Part shown: in pieces, positions 1-10,680 of the stretch
How the letters are laid out: every line of letters begins with the position of its first letter
Position numbering within the stretch: position 1 is the stretch's first letter
NCBI RefSeq assembly: GCF_945859685.1
Contig: NC_079149.1
Span: 116,719,575-116,783,574 of the forward strand
From: Eupeodes corollae
Lineage: Eukaryota; Arthropoda; Insecta; Diptera; Syrphidae
Length of the DNA: 64,000 nt
Direction: 5' to 3'
Made by a program: the position numbers and the translations under genes
The notes under the pieces: generated by a model
Told to the model about the DNA's origin: nothing
Database searches by the model: none
Seen by the model: only the letters and a program-made list of their open reading frames with translations

Positions 1-2352
1 AAAATTGTTTGAATCCGAAAACTTTTTCATAACTTCCAAGCTGCTATAAGAACAAAAAAATGGTTGTATAGCAAATAATGTTTAAAGGATTCAAATTCAA
101 TTTTCTGACTAAAGAACTGAATAGATATTCTTTAATTATTTTAATCACCTATCTATGAAAAAAATCAATTCTGCCCTTTCTGCTGTAGGTGAAGTTACTC
201 TGTTTGAAAAAAAAACTTCATACCTACATATTTCGTTAAGCAAGTTAAAGCTAGAGAAATGAGATTTAAGTCTGGGTCTCCTTAAGTTCACTGTACTCCA
301 TTACTCATTATAATCATTATTTCTCAGATCAAACAAAGTTACTGAATCCACCAAGGTACATTATGATTGATGTTTGTATTTTTATGAACTTTATTTTATT
401 TATATTTGTTTGGTTCATGTTTATTGAGAAAATAACAAACCTAGACATTTCTATATCAATACAAGAACTTTGATTTTATATCAACATCAACACTCGCTTC
501 CAAAAATTTCTGTCACTCCTTATCAAAATTTCTTACCTGCACTTTGCATATAACCCTTGTTGCAATGAAATATGCATATTTCTTCGTTCAACGACACTTA
601 TCCTCCCACATCTTTCGATACCAGAATGTCTCAGTTTTTAAAAAAAAATATTGCATCAGATTCGTTTTGCATGTTTCAAGAAAAACAAAGTGAGCATATC
701 AAATCATCCATCGCCAACCATTCTTGCACCCTTTATACCAACCCCAGATACAAACATATTCAAAAATACTGTCATCCCGGAACCCTTGATTTCATGTGTT
801 TTTTTGTTGTCGAATTTGCTTTCTATCCCGATGAATCTTCATGAATCGCAGTTGGAATCAAACCCACCTGTCTGCCTGAAAATATCAGCAATTCAAGATG
901 GAATAACGTCTGTTTACAAAACAAATATCTCTAAACATACAAACATATATACAGCTTTAGCCAAAATAATAGGAACATTTCTTAGTTTTGAATTTAACTG
1001 TTAAAGAACTATTCCATTAAGCTCAAGATTTAATGAGCGAGGACATAAGCCTTTTAACAAAGGAAAATCTTTGAAATACAGTCAATGAAATGTGACACCT
1101 TCTGAAGAAAAATGTCAGTACCAATTTCACGCTATGAATACAAAATTAATTTAATTAGATTTAAATGAGAATTTTCAATTAAATATCAGAAATTTTAAAC
1201 TATTAAAAATCTAAATTTTTTTAATTTTTTTCTGTCGAAACATATTAATTTTTTGCAGTGTAATAAAAAAAATATACAACATTTTTGAGCAGCAAGCCCT
1301 AAAAAATAAAACTCCCAAATCTAAAAATCCAATATAACTTTTTTAAAACTGTAAATTAAAAATCATATATACCGGTAATTACCACTTAAACTAAGAAGTA
1401 AACATTTATAAGATTGCACACGACATTGTAATATCCAAAAATTAGGTTTTGCTCATATTATTTTGGCCATAACTGTACACATCGTAGAAGAAAAATTGCT
1501 AGCCGGCAATATACAAAATAAAAAAAAATAAAAACCCAGAAAATATACGAAATTCTTGAAAATCTTTTCTATTCTTTTATGCTGATTGAGGTGAATGCAG
1601 TCATTGTTGAGACAGGTGATTGAGCGTGCCACCAGACAATGACAGTGATACCGACCTCAAACATTTCACCCACGATGATGATTTTTTATCCCTGGAATAA
1701 AGTTATATTTATATCCAGATACACCTAGTTGTATCTATGTATGTACATCTTAACTCTTATCCGATAACAAATTGATATCGATATCATCGGGAATACGCTT
1801 TCCATCCATTTAATATAAATAATGTAACGCAGATGATACCGGAATGAATGGCTACGATTCCAATCGAATTATTAAGACGTTTGATGATTTTTATTGGATC
1901 TTTCGTTGTATTTTTCAGAATTCTAGATCTACCAGAAGTTACATAGAGTGGTGTGTTTTTTAAGAATAATGTAAAAAAATTAGTTAGAGAAAGCGGAAAA
2001 ACGAATGTTGATTTTTAAAAAGAAATTCGAAAGAATATACAAATTTTCTCATTGAGTGGTAATTTTACTGTTGAATAATAATGTTTGCGCTGTTAATAAA
2101 TAAAAATGAGAAAACGTCGTTATTAATAAAAAGAAAAGGAAGTGAAAAGCCGCTAGGGATTACTGGGATTTTCTTTGGCATTTTTTCGTCACTAATGCCC
2201 AAAATGAACATTCCGCAAAATAAGCTCAAATTTATAATCTCATAAGGACTTTTGTGTGCGTTAAGATTAGTTTGTTTCTTTTTGAAAATCATGAAACCTG
2301 TGTTGCATTGGGTCTGGAATTGAGCTTCTTAACGATTTAATATCAAACAAAA
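1..2352. other. Non-coding, no recognisable gene
   Basis: AT-rich sequence with homopolymer runs. Two overlapping open frames near 570-1004 show no family resemblance. Around 1180-1340 there is weak similarity to the interior of the family 2 repeat (a stretch resembling CATTTTTGAGCA). No splice-bounded exon, RNA gene or transposon end is visible. Confidence 0.5.
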
Positions 2353-2705
2353 AGGCTGGAATGCAACCCACACTGATAGCATTTGCGTACTGTTTTATGT
2401 AGATTTTATTTTTTATTTTATCAAAAAACTGAGTGGTTGGATTTTTATAAAAAATTACTGAATATCAAAAATAATATTTTCTGTCAGATAAGATTATTTT
2501 GAGTCAAAAATTAATTTTTACCAAATATACCTAATATTTTCAAGGTTTTTATGTTTTATAAGAAAAGCTGTATGGTCTCGAAATTTTACCAGTTGTCAAA
2601 AACGCTTATTTTCGTTGCATACAATTATTTTGGAGACAATATCAGTTTTGTTCGTACAATATTCAGGGTGGAAATTATTTTTGTTCAGGTTTTTTTTAGT
2701 TTATA
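2353..2705 (+). repeat. Family 1 dispersed repeat, copy 1, 5' part
   Basis: It starts with GGCTGGAATGCAACCCACAC, the head shared with copies at 4408, 13550, 28929 and 30361. It runs through the AT-rich body to the TTGTTCAGGTTTTTTTTAGT region, which also occurs late in the other copies. It then stops matching, where a LINE fragment begins. The family 3' end reappears at about 4126, so this copy appears split by the LINE. Confidence 0.7.
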
Positions 2706-2769
2706 CAAGACTAGCCTCTCTTAAATAAATTCCTAAGAATTTATAAGTAGACACTATCCAAGCGATTCT

Positions 2770-4110
2770 TCTGTGATAAAGATAAAGAAACTTCTAAAGC
2801 CTCCAGGCTACGGAAAATTCTTTCAACTAATCCAGCGATGCTAAGCTGTCTGAAAAATGCAGGCAGCTCCTGGACAATTTAAGTGAAGAATCGCTGAACT
2901 TACTACTGATTACTCAATTTTCTGGTAGTTTTCTAACCGCAACTTGCAACAATCATATTCATTCTAGTATAAATATAACATATCCACAAGGTGTGAGCAT
3001 AAGGGACAAGATACAATGGTCTCTCGACAGCTTCGAACCGTTTAAATCTGCAGGAACAGATGAGATAATACCAGCTGAACCACAAAAAGTATCATACATT
3101 ATTCCACCACTCCTTGAGGCAATAAGTCTATCTTTATTCCTTCTTTTAAGACCTTAGAAAGATTGATTGACATTCATTTAAGGGAAAGTAATGATACAAG
3201 ACTTCTGTCTTCGTCTGAACATGCCTACTGTAAAGGTTAATCAGTGGAAACGTCGTTACACACCTTAGTACGCACCTTCAAATACTCCCTCAATCATAGA
3301 TAGTTCACTTTGGTTCCTTTGCTAACGTCGTAGGTGCTTTTAACAACGTGGACACATCTTCATTAACATCCCTCAATGTAGAGAGTTTGGTTTCGGGAGT
3401 TAATGCTGACTAGAAGAAAAATTATATCAAAACTAGGCAACTCTTCTGGCAGACGATTCGTTAATAAAGGGACACGCAAGGTGGTGTTCTATCCCCTCTC
3501 CTCTGGAACCTAGTGGTGAATGAAAACCTAACTAATCTGGATGCGGAGGGTTTCAGAGTGATTGCCCCAGCGGATAAGGTATAGCGGTTTCAGGAAAGCA
3601 TCTTAAAATGCCTTACACCGACTAATACTTTGGGCTGATCGGTGTGGACTGGGTGTTAGCCAACACAAACCCGAATAAGTCTTATTCTCGAGGAAATACA
3701 AAATTCCATTTGTTAACCCTCCCTACATTAGAGGAATCCAATTAAAGTTTTTAGACGATGCTAAGAACCTGGGTCTTTCTTTAGAAAAAAAGCAAAATTG
3801 GAATAGCAATGTACAGGAAAGAGTCAAAAATCTACTGTAGCTCTCTTTTCATGCAAAAAAGCTTTTGGTAATAATTGGGCTTACAAAATAGAATCACGCA
3901 TTGGTTATTAACATCGGTTATCAGACCGATTTTAATGTACGGTGTGGCAGTATGGTGGACTGCTTTAGAGAAAGCTATAAACCACGACAAAATACATAAA
4001 TAAAGTGAACCGTTCAGGTTTTCTATGTATAAGCGGATCGCTTCGATCCACCCCTGTACCTAAAACTTTTTAATATACTAAGCAAATAAATAGCTGCAAG
4101 CTCTGCTACT
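2770..4110 (+). pseudogene. Decayed non-LTR retrotransposon (LINE) reverse-transcriptase fragment
   Basis: Translation in shifting frames gives a LINE reverse transcriptase. The recognisable pieces in order are: a pre-RT linker near 2790-2900; SAGTDEIIPAE near 3045; a TLERLIDIHLRES-like block near 3150; SSEHAYCKG near 3210, followed by a stop and VETSLHTLVRTF; TQGGVLSPL near 3475 (motif B); and a late RPILMYGVAVWW block near 3925. The YADD catalytic box is not intact: the site near 3570 reads as a mutated PADK-like string. There are many stops and frameshifts, and neither the endonuclease nor a 3' tail is present, so this is dead. The style of these blocks recalls the R1/LOA group of arthropod LINEs; that clade call is from memory. 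It lies inside a family 1 repeat copy, so it appears to be the younger of the two. Confidence 0.75.
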
Positions 4111-4125
4111 TGCTTCAAAGCTTGG

Positions 4126-4213
4126 TCGCTTTTATTTTGACTCTAGGTACCTTGACGAGAAATTACAAATTTTTCAATTCGACAAATAGGACAGATTACA
4201 ATAACTTCGTAAA
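4126..4213 (+). repeat. Family 1 dispersed repeat, copy 1, 3' end
   Basis: It matches the family 1 tail: a GACTCTAGGTACCTTGA stretch, then AATTCGACAAATAGGACAG, then ATTACAATAACTTCG in a decayed form of the terminal palindrome. The matching tail of the complete copy lies at 30270-30357. Confidence 0.7.
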
Positions 4214-4405
4214 TGGGAAAACATTGAAACTATACTTACTTACAATAATATTATTTGTAATAAGCCAAATTTTGAAAAACACGAAATAAAATATTGAAGC
4301 ATAAGCTTTTTTTCTGTGAAGATATTTGAGACCTATAATAAATTGTTGTTTTTTGATAAAAAGTCATTGTTAAAAAAAATTGTATCAAACTCTAAAAACA
4401 AAAAA

Positions 4406-5775
4406 GAGGCTGGGTACAACGCACACTGATAACTTCCCATCTGTCATTGTGTTTTGCTTACAAGTTTGTAGGTTTTCGTGTTGGGTTAAGAAAGTTGTCA
4501 GTTAAATTATTCTTACAAATTTAAAAATTACCAACAATATTGTTCATATAAAGAAATAGTTTAGTTTGAAAATCTAGTTTTGAAAAATAGATTTTTAGTC
4601 GAAAAATGTATATTTTTATATTCTTATGAAAAAAACAGACTGTTGAATTCTTATAACAAAACTAGTAAATATTGAAAACAACATTTTCTGTCAAATAAAA
4701 CAAGTTTGAAGACAATATTTTTAATTATTAAAAGCTTTTTGAAGATTTTATGTTTTTTTAATTGATTTCAATAAAAATTTTACTGAGTATTGATAACAAT
4801 ATTCTTTAAAAGATAAAAGAAGTTTTAAGCCAATATCTCAAAGTTTTGAAAAGATATTTCAGTCTAAAATCAAATTTTACCAATATTTATACATTTTTTT
4901 TATTGAGGTTTTTATTTTTTGTAAAAGAACTGTCATTCGATTTTTCTTAACATTTTTCTAAATGGTCAAAATAAAATTTCTTATAAGTTAAAATTAGCTG
5001 AAAGCCCTAATCACAAAGTTTTGGAAAGATATTTGAGTCAAAAATCAATTGTTACCAACTTTTATTAATTGTTTTGTATTGATTTTTATATTCTGTAAGT
5101 AAACTGTCATTTCGATTTTTCTCAAAATGTTTACAAATGTTAAAAACAATATTTCTTATAAGTTTAAATTAATTGGAAGCCATAGTCTTAAGTTTTTTAA
5201 AAATATATTTGAATCGACAATCAATTTTTCCAACTTTTGTTAAATTTTTTTTTTTTCAATTTCTATTTTTTGTAAAAAATTCGATTTTTCTCAAAATTTG
5301 AATCAATATTTTTTAAAAGATTAAAGTAGTTCAAAGCTAATTCTCAAAGTTTTAAAAAGATATTTGAGTCCAAAATCAATTTTTACCACATTTTATAAAT
5401 TTGTTTGTTAAGGTTATTATTTTTTGTAAAAAAAACTGTCAATTCGATTTTTCTCAAAATTGTACCAGATGTTAAAAACTATATTTTTCGTTGTACAAAA
5501 TTGTTTTGGAGATAAAATATTTTGTATTCTCCAAATTTTAAAGTTGACAAATGTTGTTAATTAGATTTTGTTCAAAAAATATATTTGTGTGGTATCACGT
5601 TACAATATATTATATAAAATTTGATGAAAGTCTCTAGCGTTTTTGGTTATTAAGATATTTAGGGTTAAACAAAATGTTCACCTTTTTTTGAACTGCTATG
5701 GTAAAAAAAAATGCCCACGCAATTGAGAGCCCTTTCTGCCTTTTTATCTGTATAACAAAATTTATTTGAATTCGA
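4406..5775 (+). repeat. Family 1 dispersed repeat, copy 2, with internal tandem units
   Basis: The head (GAGGCTGGGTACAACGCACA) is at 4406. The body holds tandem units of roughly 150-180 bp. Each contains the phrase CAAAGTTTTGAAAAGATATT, followed by an ATCAATTTTTACCAACTTT block and a CGATTTTTCTCAAAAT block. Variants of the marker phrase sit near 4838, 5017, 5189 and 5342. After the unit array come the conserved stretches around ATCACGTTACAATATATTA (near 5595) and GCCCACGCAATTGAGAGCCC (near 5712). The copy ends shortly after TGTATAACAAAATTTATTTG; the GACG-rich segment and terminal palindrome are missing. There is no protein-coding capacity. Confidence 0.8.
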
Positions 5776-6229
5776 ACGAAAAAAGTTTTCCGAATTCAAA
5801 ACCCGGACAATTTTCAACTTAAAATTAAAAACATGCCTTTGAAAATTTTTTGAGGAATTTTTTTGTACAATGTACATTGAGAAGTTTATTTTCTATTAAA
5901 GACAAAATTTTCTTAGGATTTGATATGCAAGAACAACCATTATAACTTAAAAAGTTACGTAAACTGTTTAAAAACCGCTGCACAGCCACCATTAATCGCT
6001 TTAAACTAAATTACTTTAAAGAATCAATATATATTTAATAAAACACCATTTCCGCAGTTCTTATTTATTTTGCAGTAGGTACTTCTGAAAAAAAAATCCT
6101 CAAAAGCTTTATTTTTATCACCTAAAAGGCGTTGAAAGGATTAATTTAATATTGAAAAACTAAAGAAAATTTTGTGTAAAAACTAGCTGATTTCAATTTC
6201 GTAAAAAACAGAGGACTCAATTTTAGAAT
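5776..6229. other. Non-coding spacer
   Basis: AT-rich sequence between family 1 copy 2 and a family 2 fragment. I see no gene, inverted repeat or splice signal worth annotating. Confidence 0.4.
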
Positions 6230-6712
6230 TAAAAAAAAAATCTTCAAAAATCTAAAAAATAAACACTGACATTTTTGATCATCATCCCTATTAATCCAGT
6301 ATAAGCTTGTGCACAAAAGAGTATTGAAATTGTTTCATTAGTTCTTGAACAATTTTATAAAGAGAACAATATATTACTTCTGGAGCAATACAAAATATGT
6401 TTTTTATACTGAAAGAAGCCAAGTTTAGAAAACAACTTCAATCTGTTCAATTCAAAATTAATCCAAGTTTTCGACTTTTAGTCTTAAAAAAAGCAAGAAA
6501 AACCCTTAAAAATTGGCTTAAACCAATAGTTTAAAAGTTTGAGCTTACTCTACTCAATGCTCTGTGCTTTAGAGGCGAGGACACATAGACAAATAGATAG
6601 ACAGAATGAGGAGACTCATTTTTTTTTACTTCTCTCCCGTTTTAATGTCATGCCTGATTAAAATTTCGTCTTTGAAATTTCTTACCAAACAAAACTCTAA
6701 ACTTCTTCCTAT
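6230..6712 (+). repeat. Family 2 dispersed repeat, 3' part
   Basis: It shares with 39060-39610 the interior GACATTTTTGATCAT, an ACTGAAAGAAGCCAAGTTTA block, a GACAGA-type simple tract (AGACAAATAGATAGACAG) and a tail TTTACTTCTCTCCCGTTTTA followed by AATGTCATGCCTGATTAAAA. Non-coding. Confidence 0.65.
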
Positions 6713-7469
6713 ACGTCACATATATAAAAAATTACTTTCACAGTTTAGATCACATTGTTGAATCATTTTAGTTGTTTGAAGTGGTGGATAAAACGAAAAT
6801 ATTTGTCTCTCTTTGATCTTCTTGCAACAAAATATTAAAAACAAGTTTGTACAGTGATAAAAAAATTCATTCAAAAATTTCGTGGAAAATATTTCAATTT
6901 ATTTCCCAGCAGCAAAATAGCATCATCCACTATCATACGCCATCTCTTAAATCAGAACGCAAAACATACCCTTACCCTAGCGAACAGCATGTGTCGTCCA
7001 GATCAACATAAATTCGTATACTTCCTTTCTTTTCTACTCTGCCAAGAATTTCGAACCGAACTTTGACCCACATACTGGATTCTATGACACAAGCATATAA
7101 GAAGAGGTAAAGTGACACACAAAGAAAGCTCCTCTTTTCTTCAGAATAACCTACATCTTTTCCATAGCATGTAAACATATTAGCATCCTTTTACAGAGCA
7201 AACGAATACCTATACTCGTAAGTATAGAAAAATCTCAACCAAATCAAAAGCAAAACAAAAATACTAACAAAATAAAATCCCCATAAGGATCTCACAGGAC
7301 GAAGAAAAAAATATAAAAAAGAAATACAAAAAAAAAAAACACCACATCGAAACACAACACAACAAAACACAGAGATAAAGAGATAAATAAATAAAAATAT
7401 CTCTAACGGGACGAAGTGAATGAGGACAATAAATCAACCCCTTTGACCCGTGCTGTGATTTATTGTTCG

Positions 7470-7712
7470 ATGGGTAAAACATCGGAAAAGCCAGCGTTCA
7501 CAAACGCAATTATTGAATTACACCCCAACACAGACAACGAACCGGTGAATAATATCGTCGTCGACCGGGAATGTGCATCATTGAAGGACTCTCCACAAAT
7601 TTCCCTGTCTGTTGCTGTTGCTATATTGCTGTCGCTGGTGATGCTGATAGTGGCAGGAATTCCGAAAGTGATCAAATGGCCTATAAATAATAAATACACT
7701 CTGTGTCCTTAG
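7470..7712 (+). CDS. Small ORF with one predicted membrane segment, unrecognised
   Basis: Starting from the ATG at 7470 this encodes 80 residues. The same frame is open without an ATG back to at least 7416. The N-terminal half is polar (MGKTSEKPAFTNAIIELHPN). Residues ~45-66 (ISLSVAVAILLSLVMLIVAG) form a convincing single hydrophobic helix, followed by the basic stretch PKVIKW, which would suit a small type-I or tail-anchored membrane protein. The tract is richer in GC than its surroundings. I do not recognise a family. The opposite strand is also open across 7460-7699, so the open frame could be by chance. No splice sites, Kozak-quality start or poly(A) signal make it certain. It may be a host micro-exon, a small gene or nothing. 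Confidence 0.25.
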   Translation: MGKTSEKPAFTNAIIELHPNTDNEPVNNIVVDRECASLKDSPQISLSVAVAILLSLVMLIVAGIPKVIKWPINNKYTLCP

Positions 7713-10489
7713 ATATACCTTCCAGTTAACTACTCGTGTTGTATAGGTAGTTAGGTACGTCTATAATGGGATATATGGTTGTGTAATCCTGCTCACAGTA
7801 AATCCGATACCGTTCACAGGTTTTTCTCTTTGTATCATCCTGTACAGTATAGGAATATACCTATACATAGCTATCTAACTATTCTATATGAATGAATGTA
7901 TGATAGGACTGCAAAGCAGGTGGGAAAAGTGGTAATTGCACATAAGTATCCTTTTCCCACATGCTCCTCTTCCTTTCGGCTCGCATGGAGCCAGGTGACA
8001 CATAGTTAAATTGTCTGTGAACATTATACCGGTTCTTGCTTCTCGAGTTTCTATGTTTTTTTTTTGTTTTTTTGTTCCATCAGTAGGTTCCAGGGTGTAT
8101 GTCCTGTGCAGTGTGCTTGTGCTGTACTGTGCATGGGTATGTTTTTCGTCCGTGTTTGAGAGAATTTATAAAAAATTAATGGTAGTTTGGTGAGTGACAG
8201 TTCTTAATCTGATTTTTTTTTCCTGCCATCGGAGGTAGGCACCTATAACAAATTCAGATGACTTTGAATTGGATCCTTTAAGAAAAATTTGCTTTTTTTG
8301 TGTTTGTGTTTGAATTCGATGACAATTTATACCCGGTTCATTATAGTTTTAGCACCCGAAGATAAAAACATGAATTTGACATAAGAAAAACTTTCAAAAA
8401 CAGACTTTGCATATTTTATTTGTTTGAATTTAAAAACACAATAAAACATTAAATTATATTTAAACTTTTTTTTTGGTTGACCTTTATTATTTTCAATGAT
8501 TTCTTTATAATTTTAGGTATTTGTGTGTAAGTAAAATCTTGGAACTTTCAAGCTTTTTCTTGTCGAGGTATTTTAGTCATACATACAAATTATGCATTAG
8601 TAATTTTAAGGGTAATAGGGTAGAAAAGCGGAGAATTACATTTTTTTAGTTTGTTTTTTGTATTTATTTTAGTGACCTTCAAACGTCGATAAATGTCAAA
8701 ACAAGTCAAATAGGACTAAAAATTCTTAATATAACCTACGATGTCCAAATTTAAATTATTTTCAGTGTTTACAATTAATCAAAAAAAAAATACACTTTGC
8801 TTTGAATATTTTTCCTGAAAGTTTATGTATTTGAGAAAATTGTATTGAGTATTGAGAATAACTATAGATTTCCGATGTGCATAAAAGTTTACAAGTAGCA
8901 AAAAATAATCTACAGAGTCAGAGTTGCAAACAATACTGGATCACTCCAAAAATGGTCAATATAAATAAAAAAGCTGCTCAGCTCTTAAAAACTAATCTGA
9001 AAATATCTATCTTTTTAAGGCCAGTCAAAAAACGTTCAACATTTTGTATGGTTTTCGAGTCTTCGCTAGAAAAACATAATTGGTATTTGACCAAACAGAA
9101 TTTCTTCAATAGGTTCTTAATTTAATTAATTAGCCTTCTCTTAAACGGTTTTGAGTCTATAAAAACTTAGTAAGATAGTAATAGTGATATTATTTTACTG
9201 TGGCGCTCTGAAATCAAAGAAGTATTCAAAATTCCCAAAACACAATTTTAGTTTAAAATTCTTACTTTTAAAGTGTGAACAAAATTCCCAAAAATAGATA
9301 ATCTTGTATTATACCTACCTAAGCAATGGTTAAAAAGAATGTCACGTAAACAAACTGGAATTCTTTATACATTTTAGAATGATTTCACATTTAATTCAAA
9401 GGGCTAAACTTTCCGGAGAATGTTCTACAAATAGATAGATTTCCTTTCACATAAAGAAAGGTCATTTGTCTCAATTTATCTTCTAAACTTCTGTTTGTAA
9501 ATAAAATCGAAAGCAAATGGACTGGTCGGAGTAACTTGATGTTGAAGTTGAAGAAAAAAAAATAGGAAGTTTTGGGTGTACTTTTTTTTTGAACAAATAT
9601 TTAAAAGAAATACCAACACAAAACAAATTGCACAGAATGAAAACCGAGTTTGCCAATAATTTTATTGTTTTAGGGTGAAATTTTAGATTTGAGTTTATTA
9701 AGTACTGATAACGGAATCTAAGATTATTGAAAAATTCGTGAATCCAATACTCGATCTATTTGGAGAGTCATAGATGTATATAGCTTAGTATTCTTTTTAC
9801 TTTTTCCCTTAGTAATGATGTTAGGAATTTAAAGTATCAAGGAGTGTTAAGCAAGTTTAGAATAAAAACACTTCAAATTTAACTGAAAAAAAGTGAATTG
9901 AAATAGTTGGCTGGTAATCTCCCTTTGGGATTAATTTAATCATGTGAATATCCCACTATAGGTAATTTTAGGTTCTAAAGCAGCCAATCCTTAAATTTTT
10001 TTGAATGGAATAGCTGTGTTGGAAAAACTAAGGTGTCTTCTAATAAAGAGATTTTTTTGGTCCGTATGTCAATTAAACTCAAAGTCTGCAACAAAAATCG
10101 TCACTGTATAACTGAAGAGAAAAAAAAAAAAGAACAAAATTTGTATCGTGACTTGGGGAAGTACAAATAAAAATTTACCCAGAAAGTAAAGATGTTCTGA
10201 ATTCTGGAACAAATTAAAACTACATCGTATTCTAACCGAAAATATATAAGAGTCGCATTTCTTGATGAGCTTGCCACGATACCAAATCATCAAGAGCGTC
10301 TAGATCTCATGCATTCTAAAAGCAACACTTTTTTATTTGAGAGTGATACACCCGTGGAGATAAACTGGCCACCGATAATTTATGATTTCACCATATTAGA
10401 CATTTCCTTGCTATACATAAATTAATTTTTCAATTTGATTTTGGTACGCAGTTATTTAGTTTCTACAAATAAACGTTTTACATTTGAAT
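7713..10489. other. Non-coding sequence
   Basis: No recognisable gene. A short piece at about 8655-8715 (GTGACCTTCAAACGTCGATA onward) matches the 3' tail of family 1. The rest is AT-rich and anonymous. Confidence 0.4.
8655..8715 (+). repeat. Family 1 tail fragment
   Basis: TAGTGACCTTCAAACGTCGA and AAATGTCAAAACAAGTCAAA correspond to the family 1 tail at 30278-30330 (GGGACCTTGAAACGTCGAGA and following). It is isolated and decayed. Confidence 0.5.
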
Positions 10490-10680
10490 AATTCTAGAAA
10501 ATGTGTTTAAGATTTCGATACAAAAATTTCATTTTTAAAAATCCAAACAAACGAAATATACACATTTTTGAGCATTATGAACTAAATTTATAAGTTTTTA
10601 CTCAGGCAGACCGACAGAATCGCCGGACAGACTTTTTCAACTTCTCTATACCATATTGTACTGTTATTTTTAACTAAAAT
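10490..10680 (+). repeat. Family 2 dispersed repeat fragment
   Basis: It contains ACACATTTTTGAGCATTATG and then CAGACCGACAGAATCGCCGG followed by ACAGACTTTTTCAACTTCTC, matching the tail of the family 2 pieces at 39690-39810. Confidence 0.6.

Noticed and set aside
572..1004. Two overlapping ORFs of 90 and 117 codons
   Set aside because: They overlap in different frames, the longer one starts at TTG, and neither has recognisable motifs.
4838..5370. Regularly spaced repeats, considered as a CRISPR-like array
   Set aside because: The units are diverged ~150-180 bp tandem repeats of a transposon in an animal genome, without short identical repeats and unique spacers.
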